The notes beneath the pieces were generated by a model, which saw only the letters and a list, made by a program, of their open reading frames with translations, was not told where the DNA came from and ran no database searches. Positions 11,074-23,372 of a stretch of DNA of 64,000 nt are shown one piece after another. Location: the NCBI RefSeq assembly GCF_000091045.1, contig NC_006679.1, forward strand, positions 901,041 to 965,040, in the 5' to 3' direction. Position 1 is the first letter of the stretch, and the number at the start of each line of letters is the position of its first letter. The position numbers and the translations under genes are program-made. The stretch is from Cryptococcus deneoformans JEC21. Its lineage: Eukaryota > Basidiomycota > Tremellomycetes > Tremellales > Cryptococcaceae.

Positions 11074-13704
11074 TCATCTACGATACGCCCGTTGCCCCCA
11101 TAATCTATGCCAATCTTCTTCCGTCACTCCAACTTGCTCTTCTACTCCTCCATTTGGTCGTTCCTGCCACATGCCCTGTTCAACAAAACTTGACTGGTCA
11201 AATTGGTCGAAAGATAGATAATGATCATCAACCGTATTCACTGGCTCTCCATGGCTGGCATTGAGCACGTTTAGATCAAGATTGTTGTTGATAGTCGAAG
11301 GTACCGGTTGGGGTCGTTTAGATCGGATGTTCGTCTGTCGTTGCAGCTCGACAGGATTAAATGCCCAGTGGAAAGGTGCTTGAAAGACCCTTGAATCATC
11401 GTCCATGCTGTCCTGGTACAATGGGATTGGTGGCTCATAAGATGGCATTGCTTGAGGCTGCCACTCATGCAAAGGCATAAAGTTCGCTTGGTGGGTGTGA
11501 TAAGCGCTATGGTATTTGGAAAGCGAAATCCGTTGCTTTTCTTGATATGCACCTAATGGCGCTTGAAGGTTTTCTTTATTGGCCTGTTGTTGGAAAAACG
11601 AATGGAACCTCAGGGATTCCGAGTCCTTATTGCCGTCGTCCTCGCATGGGGAGTTATTTCGCCGTGCGGCCTGAGATTGATTATATCGGGGCATTTGGAA
11701 CGAGATTGATACTGGAAGTTGTGACATTGTCGAGACTGATGGTCCATCTGCATGGAATGCCATGTCGTCTGCGGTTTGTATGTGATAGGGCTGTTGTCCG
11801 GTCAAGGATTCAGTTTGCTGCTGTAAGGTATCGCTGTGTAGTTGAAGCTCGTTTTCTGTCGGCACCCTTCTTACCCCCATAGAATTGTCCATGCTCTGAA
11901 ATACCGGTGCAGATGAGAATTGAAACTGTCGTGGGTCATGAAATCTTTCGGTATTGGGATTTGCTCCATTCGAGAGGAATGAGACTAAAGGGAAATTATT
12001 CTGACTACGTCGAAAGCATCCGATCGCTTGGCTATTATCCACTCCCTGAACGCGTGTTTGGCAAAAAGATAGATCTCCAACATGATTAGGCCTCCCAAAA
12101 CTTGGCGTGCTCTCCTTCCAAGGTACACCCCGCGTAGAAGCCAAACCATTTGAACCTCCAAGAAAAGGCGCGGTGTCCGAAATTGATCCTACGAATGCTG
12201 TCGGCTCGCCTTCATCAACAGTCGGGGTAGGTTTTAGTTTGGGGTCGGAGTGAATGCTGATGATTGCTTGATCGGGAATAACCTTGCCTTCAGACTGAAT
12301 ACTGACAATTGTCTTCTTGTCAAGACCCGTTGAATGCTGTTGTTTTTTATATGAACGCTCCTCTGTAATTTCGGTATGCCAGCTAGAGGAGTTGGTACGT
12401 CCTGGAGGTGGGAGCCTGCCGTTTGAAAACCGGGATCCTGAACCAACTTCCTGACGATGGTTCGAAGGCATGATGGACCTGATAGACGACGCACGTGTAG
12501 GAGAACGTTGAGAAGGTAAAGAGCGGGACGGAACCAACCGCGGGGAAGTAATCAATTGCTGCTGTGGCTGTTTTCCCTTGGACTGTGATCGTAGCGTGGG
12601 GCCCGGTTGAGGTGCTCGAATTTTCCATTGGCTCCAAACTTCTTTATCCATCGTCGGGTCCAGTGATGCACCGTGGGATCCGAGGAATTGGTCTTCTGAA
12701 AAAACTCGGGCTGCAGGACAGTGTCAGGAACTTTCTGGATGCAAGGCAAGCCTTATTATAGATTTACGGGGAGCCATCCGAGCCTTCTCTGAAGGTAACC
12801 TAATGGGTAATGATGCTTTTCCATGGCCCAAAAAACCTTGCTTCTGGACGGGTTTGGCCTTCCACAGCAATCAGCAGAGATCTATTGTACTAACGCTCCT
12901 TAAAACGCACCGTAATCCGTCCACCCAGCGCTTGTACGTTCTTGGCTTGGTAGGTCTTTACTATTTCCGGCATAGTTCTGTACTTCTTACCCTTTTTCTT
13001 TCCTTTGCCTAGAACAAGTGATCCTTCTGATTCTTCCTTCGACCCATCGATAGACGACGCTTTAATTTTACGTTTGCTTTTAATGGTTGAACGTAAAGGT
13101 GTAGGGAGTTTGGGTTTGCCAATTGCTGCTCTTTCACGACGACGAAGTTTGCGTTCTAGTCGACCTATGTTGTATAAAGTCAGGAACTGCGTGCTGCCCT
13201 TTGAATCTGCAGAGGATACTCACGCTGGGCGCTTTCCGTTTCTGCATCCTTGGTTTCATCGCCGTTCTCCTTTGTTGATCGTTGGGGTCTCTCCTTGGAT
13301 GGGAAACCATTGATTTCCTTGACAGCAGCCAGTGGCATTTTGAAAATGTTACTTTGGATCGTTTTCAGCTGAGATCTATCGTTGCTTATAAGAACTGGTG
13401 CTTTATTGATATCTTTCCGAGTATTGTTCCTTCTCTCCATTATTTCCTGCCTTGTGGTCACCCAGTCACTATCCTGATCATTGCTATCTCGCCGCTTCCC
13501 AAACATAATCGGTTCTTTCCCTTCGGAACCCTTGCTGCTAAGAGTCTTCGAGCTACCAGCTTCCAGCGCTCTCTGAAAGTGAGTGATACCTGCACGAGCA
13601 TGTTCTGCCGCATGCGGTCGGATAGATGATAGATAGTGGCGAATATGGGAGGCAGGTGAAGAGAGCTGAGGGGGGATGGAAAGGATCGGCGGGTTGGATG
13701 ACAT
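11074..13704 (-). CDS. Unknown basic, Gln/Ser-rich protein
   Basis: I do not recognise this protein. Exon 1 (13704-13224) and exon 2 (13164-12911) close in frame at 245 codons. Exon 2 is strongly basic (KLRRRERAA, KSKRKIK, KGKKKGKK), suggesting a nuclear or nucleic-acid-binding protein. The last exon, read from an acceptor before 12695 to the stop at 11074, gives about 540 residues rich in Ser, Gln, Pro and His, mostly disordered, with a TMDKEVWSQWK patch near its start and an acidic/aromatic end. Exon 2 leaves phase 0 but the last exon needs phase 1, so a small exon in 12696-12910 is missing from my model (a 19 nt piece ending before a GTAAAT donor would fit). Two adjacent genes instead of one remain possible. 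Confidence 0.6.
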
Positions 13705-14318
13705 CTAATCGAGATTTTTGGCGGTCTTAAGTCGTAGAGGACTGGTTACTCCACCGCCTGCGACCTGCAGCCAGAGTAATAGATCTTGCTGCAGTCAATA
13801 TATCTGGCTAAGGACATAAGAACCAAATGGGATCTCGATGGCCAAGACGACGGACAAGATATGAGCTACAAGCAAACCAAAGAAAGCAGCGAAGATTGGA
13901 ATTGTTTACCTGCCGCGTCGATGTCCACGCAAGTCAATCGCGTCACGTTATTAACCTGCAGCTTTATTTTGGGAACCAATTGTCCAACGATGTAGCGTAT
14001 CGAATGTGTGCATCCTACAGACAAAAGTTGCGCAAATCATAAGCGAGTTTGATTGTATGCATTAGAAATTCTTGGCCAATTTCTCTTTGAATATACATAT
14101 CAAATCATTAGCAGTACCAGCTACTACCAGCGGTACAAGGCGGCCCCTTACGTAATTTCATGTTAGCAAGATTACACTGTGCCTGGATTATTCGTGGTTT
14201 TGAATCTAGCTTTGCAGTTCGTTTCGCTTTACTCTCGCTTCATCCATTATTCCGACGGCCTTTAGCTTTCTATTGGCATATATCTCGACATTCCCGCTAC
14301 CTCGAACCCGTTGGCTTA
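13705..14318. promoter_or_regulatory. Divergent promoter region, unknown gene / SIR2
   Basis: 614 bp between two divergently transcribed start codons (13704 minus, 14319 plus). It should carry both promoters. The plus-strand frame upstream of 14319 is open back to 14160, so a longer SIR2 N-terminus is possible, but the residues there look like 5' UTR. Confidence 0.5.
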
Positions 14319-16715
14319 ATGTCACAGCCAGATCTGTCGCAATATAGCCTGAGTGAAGAAGTTCCTCTGCCACCAGCACAAGAGATCAGGCCCGGAGACA
14401 CGTATCAGATAGACTCCGAGGAATACGATTCCGATCAAGAACGCGATAATTTGTCTGATGGAGAATATGATAAATTAGTTGAAGAAGGTCGGTTTGGCTC
14501 CTCATGTGTTTCCAATAGGACACCTCTCAGGGTGTTTGTAACCCATACAGATATGCTACATTGGCGGTGCTGACAAATGCTGCCTGTAGCGGAGAATGGA
14601 TACACTGATGAAGAGATGGATCAATATACCCGCCAGCTCAAAGAGAATGGCATCGTAAATTTCTTGAGAAGCTATCTAACGTTAACAGAGGACGGTGAGA
14701 TGCGATCGCTTCGAAAATTGTTATTAGGTTTTGGTCTTGTTCCTGTAGGTCGCCGTCGTTTCGTGATTTCAGTCAAAGGGCAAACTCATGGCCGAGCAGC
14801 CGCTTTCTCTTCGGTCTCCCGAAATTCCCGATATTCAATTACTCCCCTTTGCCAAAGTTGCCCTTTCCAGAATTTTGCGCAGACGTGAACGTCTTCGAGA
14901 CATCTCGTCTTTAGATGATGCTGTCTCCTTACTAGCCAAGTCTAAGAAGATCATTGTGCTCTCTGGGGCAGGAATCTCGACTTCTTGCGGTATACCCGAC
15001 TTTCGTTCAAGTACCGGTCTGTACGCCCAGCTACAGGAAGAGGGAAAATATGAGCTGGACGACCCGCAACAGATGTTTGACATCAGATACTTTAGAGAAA
15101 AGCCAGAGGTTTTCTAGTGTGTGCCATTTGTAGCTAACATTGTATATATCATTGACATTGCTTGGATAGCTCCTTCGCCAAGCAAATCTATCCCAGTAAC
15201 TTTGTCCCCAGCCCTTGTCATAGATGGATCAAGATGTTAGAAGATCGAGGTGTTGTAAGTTTATATATTGATACGTCCTTGAATTTGGCATTCTTACTTC
15301 TCACAGCTTTTGAGGAACTATACACAAAACATAGATACTTTAGAAAGCTTGGCAGGCGTGGAGAGAGTTTTGCAGTGTCACGGTTCCTTCAAGACTGCTT
15401 CTTGCCTTGTAAGCTCAACTTTCATTGAAATCGTAATTCTTTGCTTGCTGATTACTGCTATCGCTAGCGTTGTAAACAACGAGTGCCAGGTCGGACTATA
15501 GAACCGTACATAATGTCCCAGCAAATTCCGTACTGCGGCACTTGCCGTGAAATATGTGCTGCTGAGCGAGAGGCAAGAAGAGCCTATAGAGAAAAGTTGA
15601 AAAAGTTGAAAGCGAGGACTAAAGGGAAGGGTAAAGCGGATGAGTGGGATGATGGCGACGACGATGACGATGATGAGAGTGCAGATGAATGGGGAGGAGG
15701 TGAACCCGGTATCATCAAGGTGAGTAGAATAATCTGCGATGAAGTGACATGCTCCGGCCAACATAATCATACAGCCAGATATAACCTTTTTCGGCCAGGC
15801 ACTCGATTCAGAGTTTGATGAATGTCTATTTAAAGATCGCGAAGAGGTGGACTTGCTTGTTGTTATAGGTACCAGTTTGAAGGTGGCGCCAGTGAGCGAA
15901 GTACTCAGTGAGTTTTTTTCTGTTTCTTTTTTTGCTATTAGCAGAGACTAAAATGCGAAAATGCGAAACTAAACAAACTTTTTTCAGCACACATACCGCA
16001 TTCTGTACCACAAATATTCATCAATCTCACTCCCGTGTACCATGTACAACCAGACGTAAGTGTTTTTTCTTTTCCGCCTAATCTTCACCTCTCGGTAGTT
16101 ATTAACTTTTGTCCTTGTCTAAAGGTATCTCTCCTGGGCGATGCCGACAGCATAGTGACCTATCTTTCCAGTAGACTAGGCTGGCCGATCCCTCCTCCGA
16201 CAGTACTTCCTACGCCACCGTCTGCCGTTGGCGAGGGCAAGAGTGAGGACACAGCTCCTGCAGGCCAAAAGGATGAAATCAAGGTCGAGCGCGCTACTCA
16301 TGTGGTGATCCCCCCCGAAGAAGCACAGTGGCTCACCGTCGATGAAGAGTAAGTGGCCTTTTTTTTTTTTTTCTTCTGTGAATTTGAACGTAATATGGTG
16401 TAAAGCGGGCTTAACACTTTTGTGGTCAGACGCCATTTCCACCTTCTCCGCCGAAAAGGTGATCCCGCCATCCAGGCCGAGACCACCGTCGTCCCTCCAG
16501 TCGTCCCATCCTCTCCAAAGCCCGAACATTCTCCCCAACCTCGACCTCAATACACCGACGACTCGGCCAAACAACCGTCTTCTCCACCTCCGGTCCCTAT
16601 GCACGTAGGCGAGGCAGAGGAAGGCTACGTCTCCGATGAAGAAGACGAAGCTGATGAACCGCCTAGAAAGCGATCAAAAGTGGTGGATAGCCTGCTTGGG
16701 AATGCAAGTTGGTGA
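14319..16715 (+). CDS. SIR2: Sir2-type NAD+-dependent protein deacetylase
   Basis: Class I sirtuin (Sir2/Hst1 group) that removes acetyl groups from lysines, typically of histones, using NAD+; nuclear silencing role by homology. Ten exons: 14319-14487, 14590-14744, 14800-15116, 15170-15254, 15307-15408, 15468-15719, 15775-15907, 15988-16055, 16125-16348 and 16430-16715. They give 596 residues and the frame closes. Visible: NAD loop GAGIS at about 164 followed by [16 protein letters not shown]; catalytic His in the LQCHGSF block; zinc pairs CLRC and [30 protein letters not shown]. An acidic Asp/Glu-rich insert sits after the second zinc pair, and the C-terminus has a KKRSK-like basic patch after a long acidic linker. 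Whether this is the Sir2 or Hst1 ortholog cannot be settled by eye; the symbol is a best guess, supported by recollection that SIR2 lies near CIR1 in C. neoformans. Confidence 0.93.
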
Positions 16716-17244
16716 GGACTTGTTTCAGGTCCAATTTAAAATTGCTCTTTTCTCGTGGGGGTCTGCCGTTGGGTTGCTTGGTGTTGCTAATGTTAATGTT
16801 GTCAAATGTTGTCTAGAGAAGCCGATGTTTGATTTAAACGACGGCCATTGTAATCATTTCCCCCAAAGACACGTTTTTTTTCTTCTTCTTTGGTATGTTG
16901 TGTAAACGGCTGTAAATCATGCACGGTATGTAATCATCGATATGTGGTAATACACTGAAGCCATGATACTACCGCAAACTATTCCTGCCATGTCTGCACA
17001 AGTCCTTTTTTTTGTGTTCCTTTTGTAATTACCACCCCATCATACATACATCTCTGATCCATTCGTAAATATAAAAAGACACTAGTCATTATTTTCGTTA
17101 CGTGTGAAGGAAGAAGAAAAAAACCATTAAAAAATTCGCGTCTGACGAACCGAACCCTCTCTTCCCATCTCCTCTTACTCAACAACAGAATCACATAGCG
17201 TTACGTTCCTCCTCTTGTTCGTGTGCGTGCTATGTGTGTATGTG
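16716..17244. other. Convergent 3' ends of SIR2 and KCH1-like gene
   Basis: 529 bp between two converging stop codons. T-rich and A-rich tracts near 16873 and 17120 fit 3' UTR and cleavage signals. No gene seen. Confidence 0.5.
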
Positions 17245-19213
17245 CTATCTGCCGCCATATCCTCCGTACGCACTACTACCCGTATCGTACAGGTACTGAT
17301 CCCGAGTCGTATACCCAGGCGTGGGGGAGGGGATGTATCCTTGATACCCGCCGGCCATCATGCTTCCCTGTTCATTTCCTACCCGAGGCTGGGACGGGAG
17401 CTGATAGGAGCTAACGGTGTAGGGTTGGGATGTAGAAGAAGAAGAAGTAGAGTATAACTGGGGCTGGGGCTGGGATGCTGATGGAAGAGGAGGTTGTACA
17501 GTCAGAGGATGCGAAAAATAGTCTTGCGTATACGAATCATACGAATCGTACTGATCATGCCGATCGTACGGTGACAGCCTACCAGAGGGCTGACCCTGTC
17601 CACCGGGGTTATACCTATTGATCGACCGTAAGGAGCTTGAATGGGGTAAGGGCGGTGGTGCTTGCTGTTGTCGAATCTCGGCATTGACGTTCACTGAAGA
17701 ATAGGATGGTAAAGAAGGCAAGGAAGACATTGAATTTGAATGTGATGGGACCGGACCACCGCTGGGTCCCGGGGTGACCACCGAGGGAGGGTAGGAGATC
17801 CCCAAGGGAGCCGCGTTGCCTACCAAATTCGTTGAACTTCCGTAGTCCTGATAGACTCCATACTCTCCTCCCATAGCGGGGGGAGCGGGCGGGTACTCGT
17901 TTGGGCCCGGGGTGGAAGAAGGGAAATTCATGCCCGCTTTCTCAGCTTTGATCTTGGCTCGCAACTTGATATCATCTTGATAATCATCGTCATCGAGTGA
18001 GACTTGGGGTAACGTCGGCTGAGGCGTTCTTCCATACCCATAATCGTCCAAATCAGATCCGTCCTTTGATGTCCTCCGCCCCATGCTTGCGCCGGCCACA
18101 CCACCAGCCATTGCCCGCTTCTTGTCAATCGCAGCAGCTCTTGCAATCCTCTGCCTCTGCTTCTTCTTGATCAACTCTGCTATCCGTTTATCTATCTTGT
18201 GACAAACGTATTCTTTCAAATTGCCTTGGATGTAGCAAAGAAGGGGAATGTAGGTGACGGCAGCGACGATGAGGAGGAGGAGAGAGCCGGCAAAGACGAG
18301 GACGGTGAAGATCATGGAGAAGAGAAGGAGGGCGGTGACGAGAGAGTTGTCCCAGTAAGCCGGGATGTCTGACGTTTGGAAATTGTTGGCGGCGGCGAAA
18401 GAGTAGAGAAGGATAGCGTTGATGGATTGACGGGGCCCGTCGGCAAGGAGTAACCGTTTCCAGCCTGGACAGTGTTAGCCAGGTTGGCGACTGATGTATA
18501 AGAAGAATTTACCCTTGAACGTGAAAAAGATGAAGAATGCCAGGTCATCCTTTTTCTTTGACGATGATTCAATTTGACAAAAGAGACAAAAATTGTCATA
18601 TGATCCTTTAACACTGATCAGCTTGACAGTTTTGCGATATTCATCTGTTTCCGGTTGACTCACGGAAAGAATAATAGTCATTCGCCAACAAATTGGTAAA
18701 AGCATACGATATATCTCTAGAATCGATGACTTTTTTCGCCTTGTATGTTTCGTATCCAAGTAGAAGGAAGGAAAAGATGATGCACCCGACAAACACCCAT
18801 TTGGCAATCTTGAACTGAACATCCACCACACAATCGCTGTCGCATTTAGAGGTGATGGCATTTGTCCACTGTGCACGTATACTCATCAGCTATGGTTGAG
18901 ATGTTGATGAAAGGACATACGTGATCGGAAGAGACCATAGTTACCGCAGTAAAGATGTCCAAAGCATAGACCGCGACCGATTTTAACAGGAAAACATATC
19001 GAAGGATGTACCTGAGCACAGAGTCAGCTCTGGTATTTTGTCAAAACACAACAACCCACTTGATCCTCGTCCATATGTCGCCCTTGTGGAATTCCTTCAC
19101 ATTGATGAAATCGAACTAGGCAGCGATCAGCGACGCTCTATGGAAGCCTGTCCAGATAGACTCACCTTGTGGTCGGGGACGACCTCTCGCTTCCAATCAG
19201 CCTCACAGCACAT
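17245..19213 (-). CDS. Kch1-family potassium channel protein
   Basis: Plasma-membrane K+ influx protein of the fungal Kch1/Prm6 family, which in yeast supports low-affinity K+ uptake and calcium signalling during pheromone or ER stress. Six exons: 19213-19166, 19115-19060, 19011-18921, 18868-18664, 18605-18513 and 18464-17245. They give 570 residues and the frame closes. The N-terminus (MCCEADWKREVVPDHKFDFIN) has the family's typical start, a short Cys pair before a KFDFI block. Membrane segments: RYVFLLKSVAVYALDIFTAV, WVFVGCIIFSFLLLGYETY, then FFTFKGWKRLLLADGPR, and two further hydrophobic spans ending in LLCYIQGNLKEYVCHKID. The C-terminal 300 residues are a Pro/Ser/Tyr-rich cytoplasmic tail. 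An upstream coding exon is unlikely, because the next minus-strand gene ends at 19988. Confidence 0.9.
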
Positions 19214-19987
19214 GTCTGCGGGATGTTATTGGGTTTGAATAATGGAGTGGGCTCTGGAGTAGATGCAGGGAGCGCTCTGGTATGTACTGGGATGGCTGAC
19301 TGAGTGTTCCAGAGATGGTGCTGACGGGACAGCCGAAGGGCAGGGAAGCCGGTGAAAGGAGTGGACGGTGGAAGGACTGTGGGTAAAGCAGGACTGCGCT
19401 CGGCCAGCGAGGACAGTGTCCGTGCGTGGGGGGAATGAGTGTGGTGGGAGCGGGGGAGTAGAAAGCAGTATGGTAGATGGAGAACACAGTAGGGAAGAAA
19501 CAATCAGACCCAGATCTGGCCACCGACGAACAGCGAGCAAAGGCCACGCGACGCGTCTTCAGGGACAGTCTCAAAAACAAAAAGACCCCAAAAAGCCCAC
19601 CATCTCAGCTGCCACACCACGCATGCATGCACCATTATACTACTGCTACTCCCCAAACACCTCCAGCGCAACTTGCACGCTCTCCCCGTCCCGGTCATGC
19701 ACCGAGAACACAGGAACCAGCGTGCAGACACCGCCCAGTGACGGTACCACCGACGAAACTGCGCATGGGGAATGTCAGCCCAAAAAACGGCCCCTCGAAA
19801 AAGAAGAATGAAAAAGCGCGCGGGAAAAAAACCGGTTCCAGAGTTCTGGACTTACGTCTAGCGGGATCGAGATGGGCCAGGTGGTAGACGCGAATAGACA
19901 CTGCTTTGGAGAGTAAACACCCCAGTTTGCGATCGGATTCTCTATGCTGGGAGAGGCTGGCGAATGCATCGACATCTGCGCCGCTTG
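19214..19987. promoter_or_regulatory. Promoter/5' UTR of the KCH1-like gene
   Basis: 774 bp between the DPH6 stop and the channel start, both minus strand. A CAG acceptor lies directly before the ATG at 19213 and a GTAAGT donor at about 19856, so a 5' UTR intron of about 640 nt is possible. Several overlapping open frames here are compositional and have no domain. Confidence 0.4.
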
Positions 19988-22203
19988 TCAGTTCATCTTT
20001 CTTCTTCGCCTGGACCCACTTTTCACAAAAACCAAGCCCCGACTTCCTCGCTGTACTTTCCCACTCGTATGACAGCTTTCCCACCATACCCCTTGTCCCT
20101 TCCCACTCTCGTACACAGGCTCAAGCTCCTCCTCATCATCTCCTTCATCTTCTTTCGCGGCCTGGGTAGTATAGTCCCGTCGTCCGGTATGCAAATTCAC
20201 TTGATACTCTACCAACGCTCCCTTGGGCAACTCTTTCGCCTGAACAAACGCTATCGGCGCACGCTCCCCTCCATTCTGTTGTTGTTGTTGTTTTCTCAGC
20301 TTCCATTAGACTGCTGCAAAAGTTACACACTGAACACTTACACGCCGAGTCCATATTCTCCATGCATCTCTCGTAACCTGTACCCCTTCCCCGCTCTCCC
20401 CATCCCCACTCTTCGCCCACCACCCCACCGCACCTTCCACCCACCCTTCCCACCCACCGCCTGTCGCATTCCGACTCTTCAGCGCTTGCACTATCCTCCC
20501 TACATGCTGTAACGCCAGCGTCGCCTGATGCGGGTACGGCGATTTCGGTAAGGCCGGTGCGAGCGGCAGAGTGAGGGACGCGGGGATAAGTGGGATTTGG
20601 CCGGCGAGATGAAGGCGGGAGGCGACAAGGACAGCTTGGGAGTATGGGCCGATGTTGGCCGGCGCCCAGTAACTCAATCCTTGTACGTGGAGCGCTGACC
20701 GATTTCCTATCGAACCTCTCCCTTCGCCATCGGAAGAAGATGGCGTGGGAAGAGGGGTATCGTCAAACCCGATGACCTCTACGCGCACCCTCCCAGACGA
20801 AAGGGGCACAGCAACAGTCGCGCGGGAGGGAGGGCTCGTACCGAAATACGTCTTGTACTTTTCGTTCGCGGGGAGGAAGAGAGACATGGAGGAGAGGAGG
20901 AGGGTAATGTGAGTCGAGTGGAGGGGGAGGGAGAGGTTTTCCGATTGCAGTTTGGCTGGGCGCGGTTTTAGCCAAAAAGGGATGGAACTGGCTGATGGAG
21001 GAGGACTTACAGGAAATAGCTTTGAAGCATTTTTCAAGTTCTTGGCCTACATCTTCAGAGGAGAGGCTAACGCCTTGCACGCTGGCGGTGAACCACCTCT
21101 TCTTTTTCACAAACTGCACCTCTCCCCCGCCCACGCCCACGCCTCCTGCACTCCATTCCACCAGCTCCACCCCGCCTCCCTCTTTCCGTACGTCTTCCAT
21201 CTCCCTCTCGCCCAACTCTTCCAATCTCTCTTTCCCCTCCTCGTCCAGGCCTTCCACCCCCACCTGCTCTTCCCCTTCCTCATCCAGCCCCAACATCCCC
21301 CTCAACTCCTCCACTGTAGGCTTCACCCACCCTTCCTTTGGTTCCAATACCGCCTCTTCCACTTTGAGGTACGCAACAGTATACGGTTCCGGATCCGTCA
21401 CTACCGTCTCCGTCTTGACCAACTTTAGCCGATGCGAGAATAGCGGGGTCGACAGCGTGAGGGTCTCATACTCACCCCCCTCTCCGGCCGGATGTGAACC
21501 GTACTGCGCCTCAAGCTTCGCCAACAATGGCCTAATCTGCCCCAACTGCTTGCCTACCACCCCGACCCCCAAGCCCACCCCGGCAACTTTCATAATCACA
21601 GCTTCCACCCCGCTGCCCAGCATCCGATCAAGCAAACGCGACTGCTCACTCTGCCACAAGAAACTCAAACTCGTGAGACCCAGCCGGCCACAGACATGCT
21701 CGATCCGTAAGCGCTGATACGTCGATAAGATCGCACCGGACGATAACGCCGTCGCTTCCGGGTGTGCCTCCAGAACGTCGGACAACAAGCATGTGAGGTC
21801 CTCGGTCTCATCGCCTTTTTGGCCAGTGCCCGCGCCCAGGCGGAGGCGGGAACCGTATTCGGCGCCTTGGGAGATGGCTTTCCCCCGGATGACCTTGGTG
21901 TATAAGGGCAGGGACATGGATTCGGCAAGGAGCGGGAGCAGATGGGTCCCCACAGATTGGTACAAGTGCGAGTCGAGCTCATCTAGTTGCTTACAACCGT
22001 TAATTGGCTTGTGGACTATGGAAACAAAAGGGACTCTGTTGGGGAAGGGAAGAAAACTCACCGATGCCAGGCTCAGGGGTTAACGTAGCAAGAGCAACAA
22101 TCTCATGGCCGTTAGCGACACAGTGCATGAGATTAAAACACGAGTCTTTGCCGCCGGATACGAGGCCAATGACTTTATGCTTTACCCCCGGGAGTTTGCT
22201 CAT
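19988..22203 (-). CDS. DPH6: Diphthine--ammonia ligase Dph6
   Basis: Last step of diphthamide synthesis on the His of elongation factor 2: ATP-dependent amidation of diphthine. Four exons: 22203-22062, 21982-21011, 20955-20342 and 20275-19988. They give 671 residues and the frame closes. Residues 11-21 hold the PP-loop ATPase signature SGGKDS. Next come DELDSHLYQSVG and the family block EGGEYETL. The C-terminal part carries two RidA/YjgF-like modules: one near LPANEKYKTYFG and one containing YWAPANIGPYSQAV, with AGQIPL and, in the last exon, PIAFVQAKELPKGALVE. This PP-loop plus tandem RidA layout is the normal fungal form. Intron 3 ends in a CAA repeat running straight into the acceptor. Confidence 0.95.
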
Positions 22204-23372
22204 TTTCAAGTGGGACTATATTCTCTAATCGATCGATGTATACCGCGAATTTCGTTCGCGAAAGTAAATCCAGGCAATGTTGACAGGTCACGTGGTTGTT
22301 ACGTATCAGTGCGGAACGTCAGTCAGATTATAGAATTGATAACCTCCTAAACGCAGGTTAATAATCAATTAATAATTACAAGTTAAGTTGCCCATAAGCG
22401 CGCTCAAATCTGGCTCAAATCGCACCTGCTGGCTGTTTCCCTTCCTTTTTCCTCGAAACTCCTTGTCACAAAAAAAAATAATGCTCCTCATTATGTGCTC
22501 GATGAGGGGGTTCGACACGTGTTAGCCAATAGCCTCAAGTTTGTATTGAAGGAGGAAAGAGACAGACAAGCCTTTAAAGCTTGGGATGACTTTGCCAGAT
22601 GCACAAGATGATGACACTTCTTCAAGGATGTGATCATGATTACATTCAAGAGTTTATGCAGGCAATACCGTTTCAGAGAATCCGTACAAAGCGTCACTGA
22701 TCTGGTTTGAAGAAGAAGATAATACAATCAAATTTGGCGCTAAATATATACATACACACAACTACATTTGATCGGGAACAGAACAGCGACAGAAGTGTCG
22801 CCTGTTTACAAGCATAACCTGTTCTCAAAGTTCAAAATCTTTGCTAGTCAACCCGATATCATGGTACTTTGTGACTGACAAGAAACCACGAAGCCTCTTC
22901 ACAGCCCCAATTTTAACATTGCTCTCTTGTTAGTGTCTAGTTACAAACTCGAGACTACCAAATTTCCAACCGTTGCCTTTATTTGATCATTTTGGCGTAG
23001 AAATCATTAATTAATTGACATCAACAAATAAAATTATGTCAGAAACAGAACGCCGTGTATGTCTACAGATCTGGCTATCAGATTGCATTTGCTCGATGCC
23101 CAACGCCATTTCCATGTTAAGTACAACGGTGGGCATGGCCGAATAATCGATAAATAACAACAACAAACACGTAATAGATGTGCCTAATTGCCGCCTTGCC
23201 GAAAGCCGAAAAAAGTGGTGGATGGAACGATGGCCGGCGGGATGATTATTTGGCGCTTATGCTTCCCGTCATACGACATTTGCCCAGATGATGTTCAGCT
23301 GTCCTATAAAAAGTGGGGCATCCTAAATGATCTCTACGCCACCTTTCCATCGCACCACATTCATTACCAACC
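22204..23372. promoter_or_regulatory. Divergent intergenic region, DPH6 / carboxylesterase
   Basis: About 1.2 kb between two divergent starts. The DPH6 leader is next to 22204. A TATAAAAA box at 23305-23312 lies about 60 bp before the esterase ATG. No gene or RNA recognised in between. Confidence 0.5.
23305..23312 (+). promoter_or_regulatory. TATA box of the carboxylesterase gene
   Basis: TATAAAAA about 60 bp upstream of the ATG at 23373. A clear TATA element suggests regulated rather than housekeeping expression. Confidence 0.55.

Noticed and set aside
19695..20087. Possible upstream coding exon of the KCH1-like gene
   Set aside because: It would join in frame through a 640 nt intron but overlaps the DPH6 end, and the family usually starts at the MCC-type N-terminus at 19213.
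20995..21717. 240-codon plus-strand frame rich in Ser, Thr and Pro
   Set aside because: Antisense shadow of DPH6 exon 2, whose protein motifs are clear.
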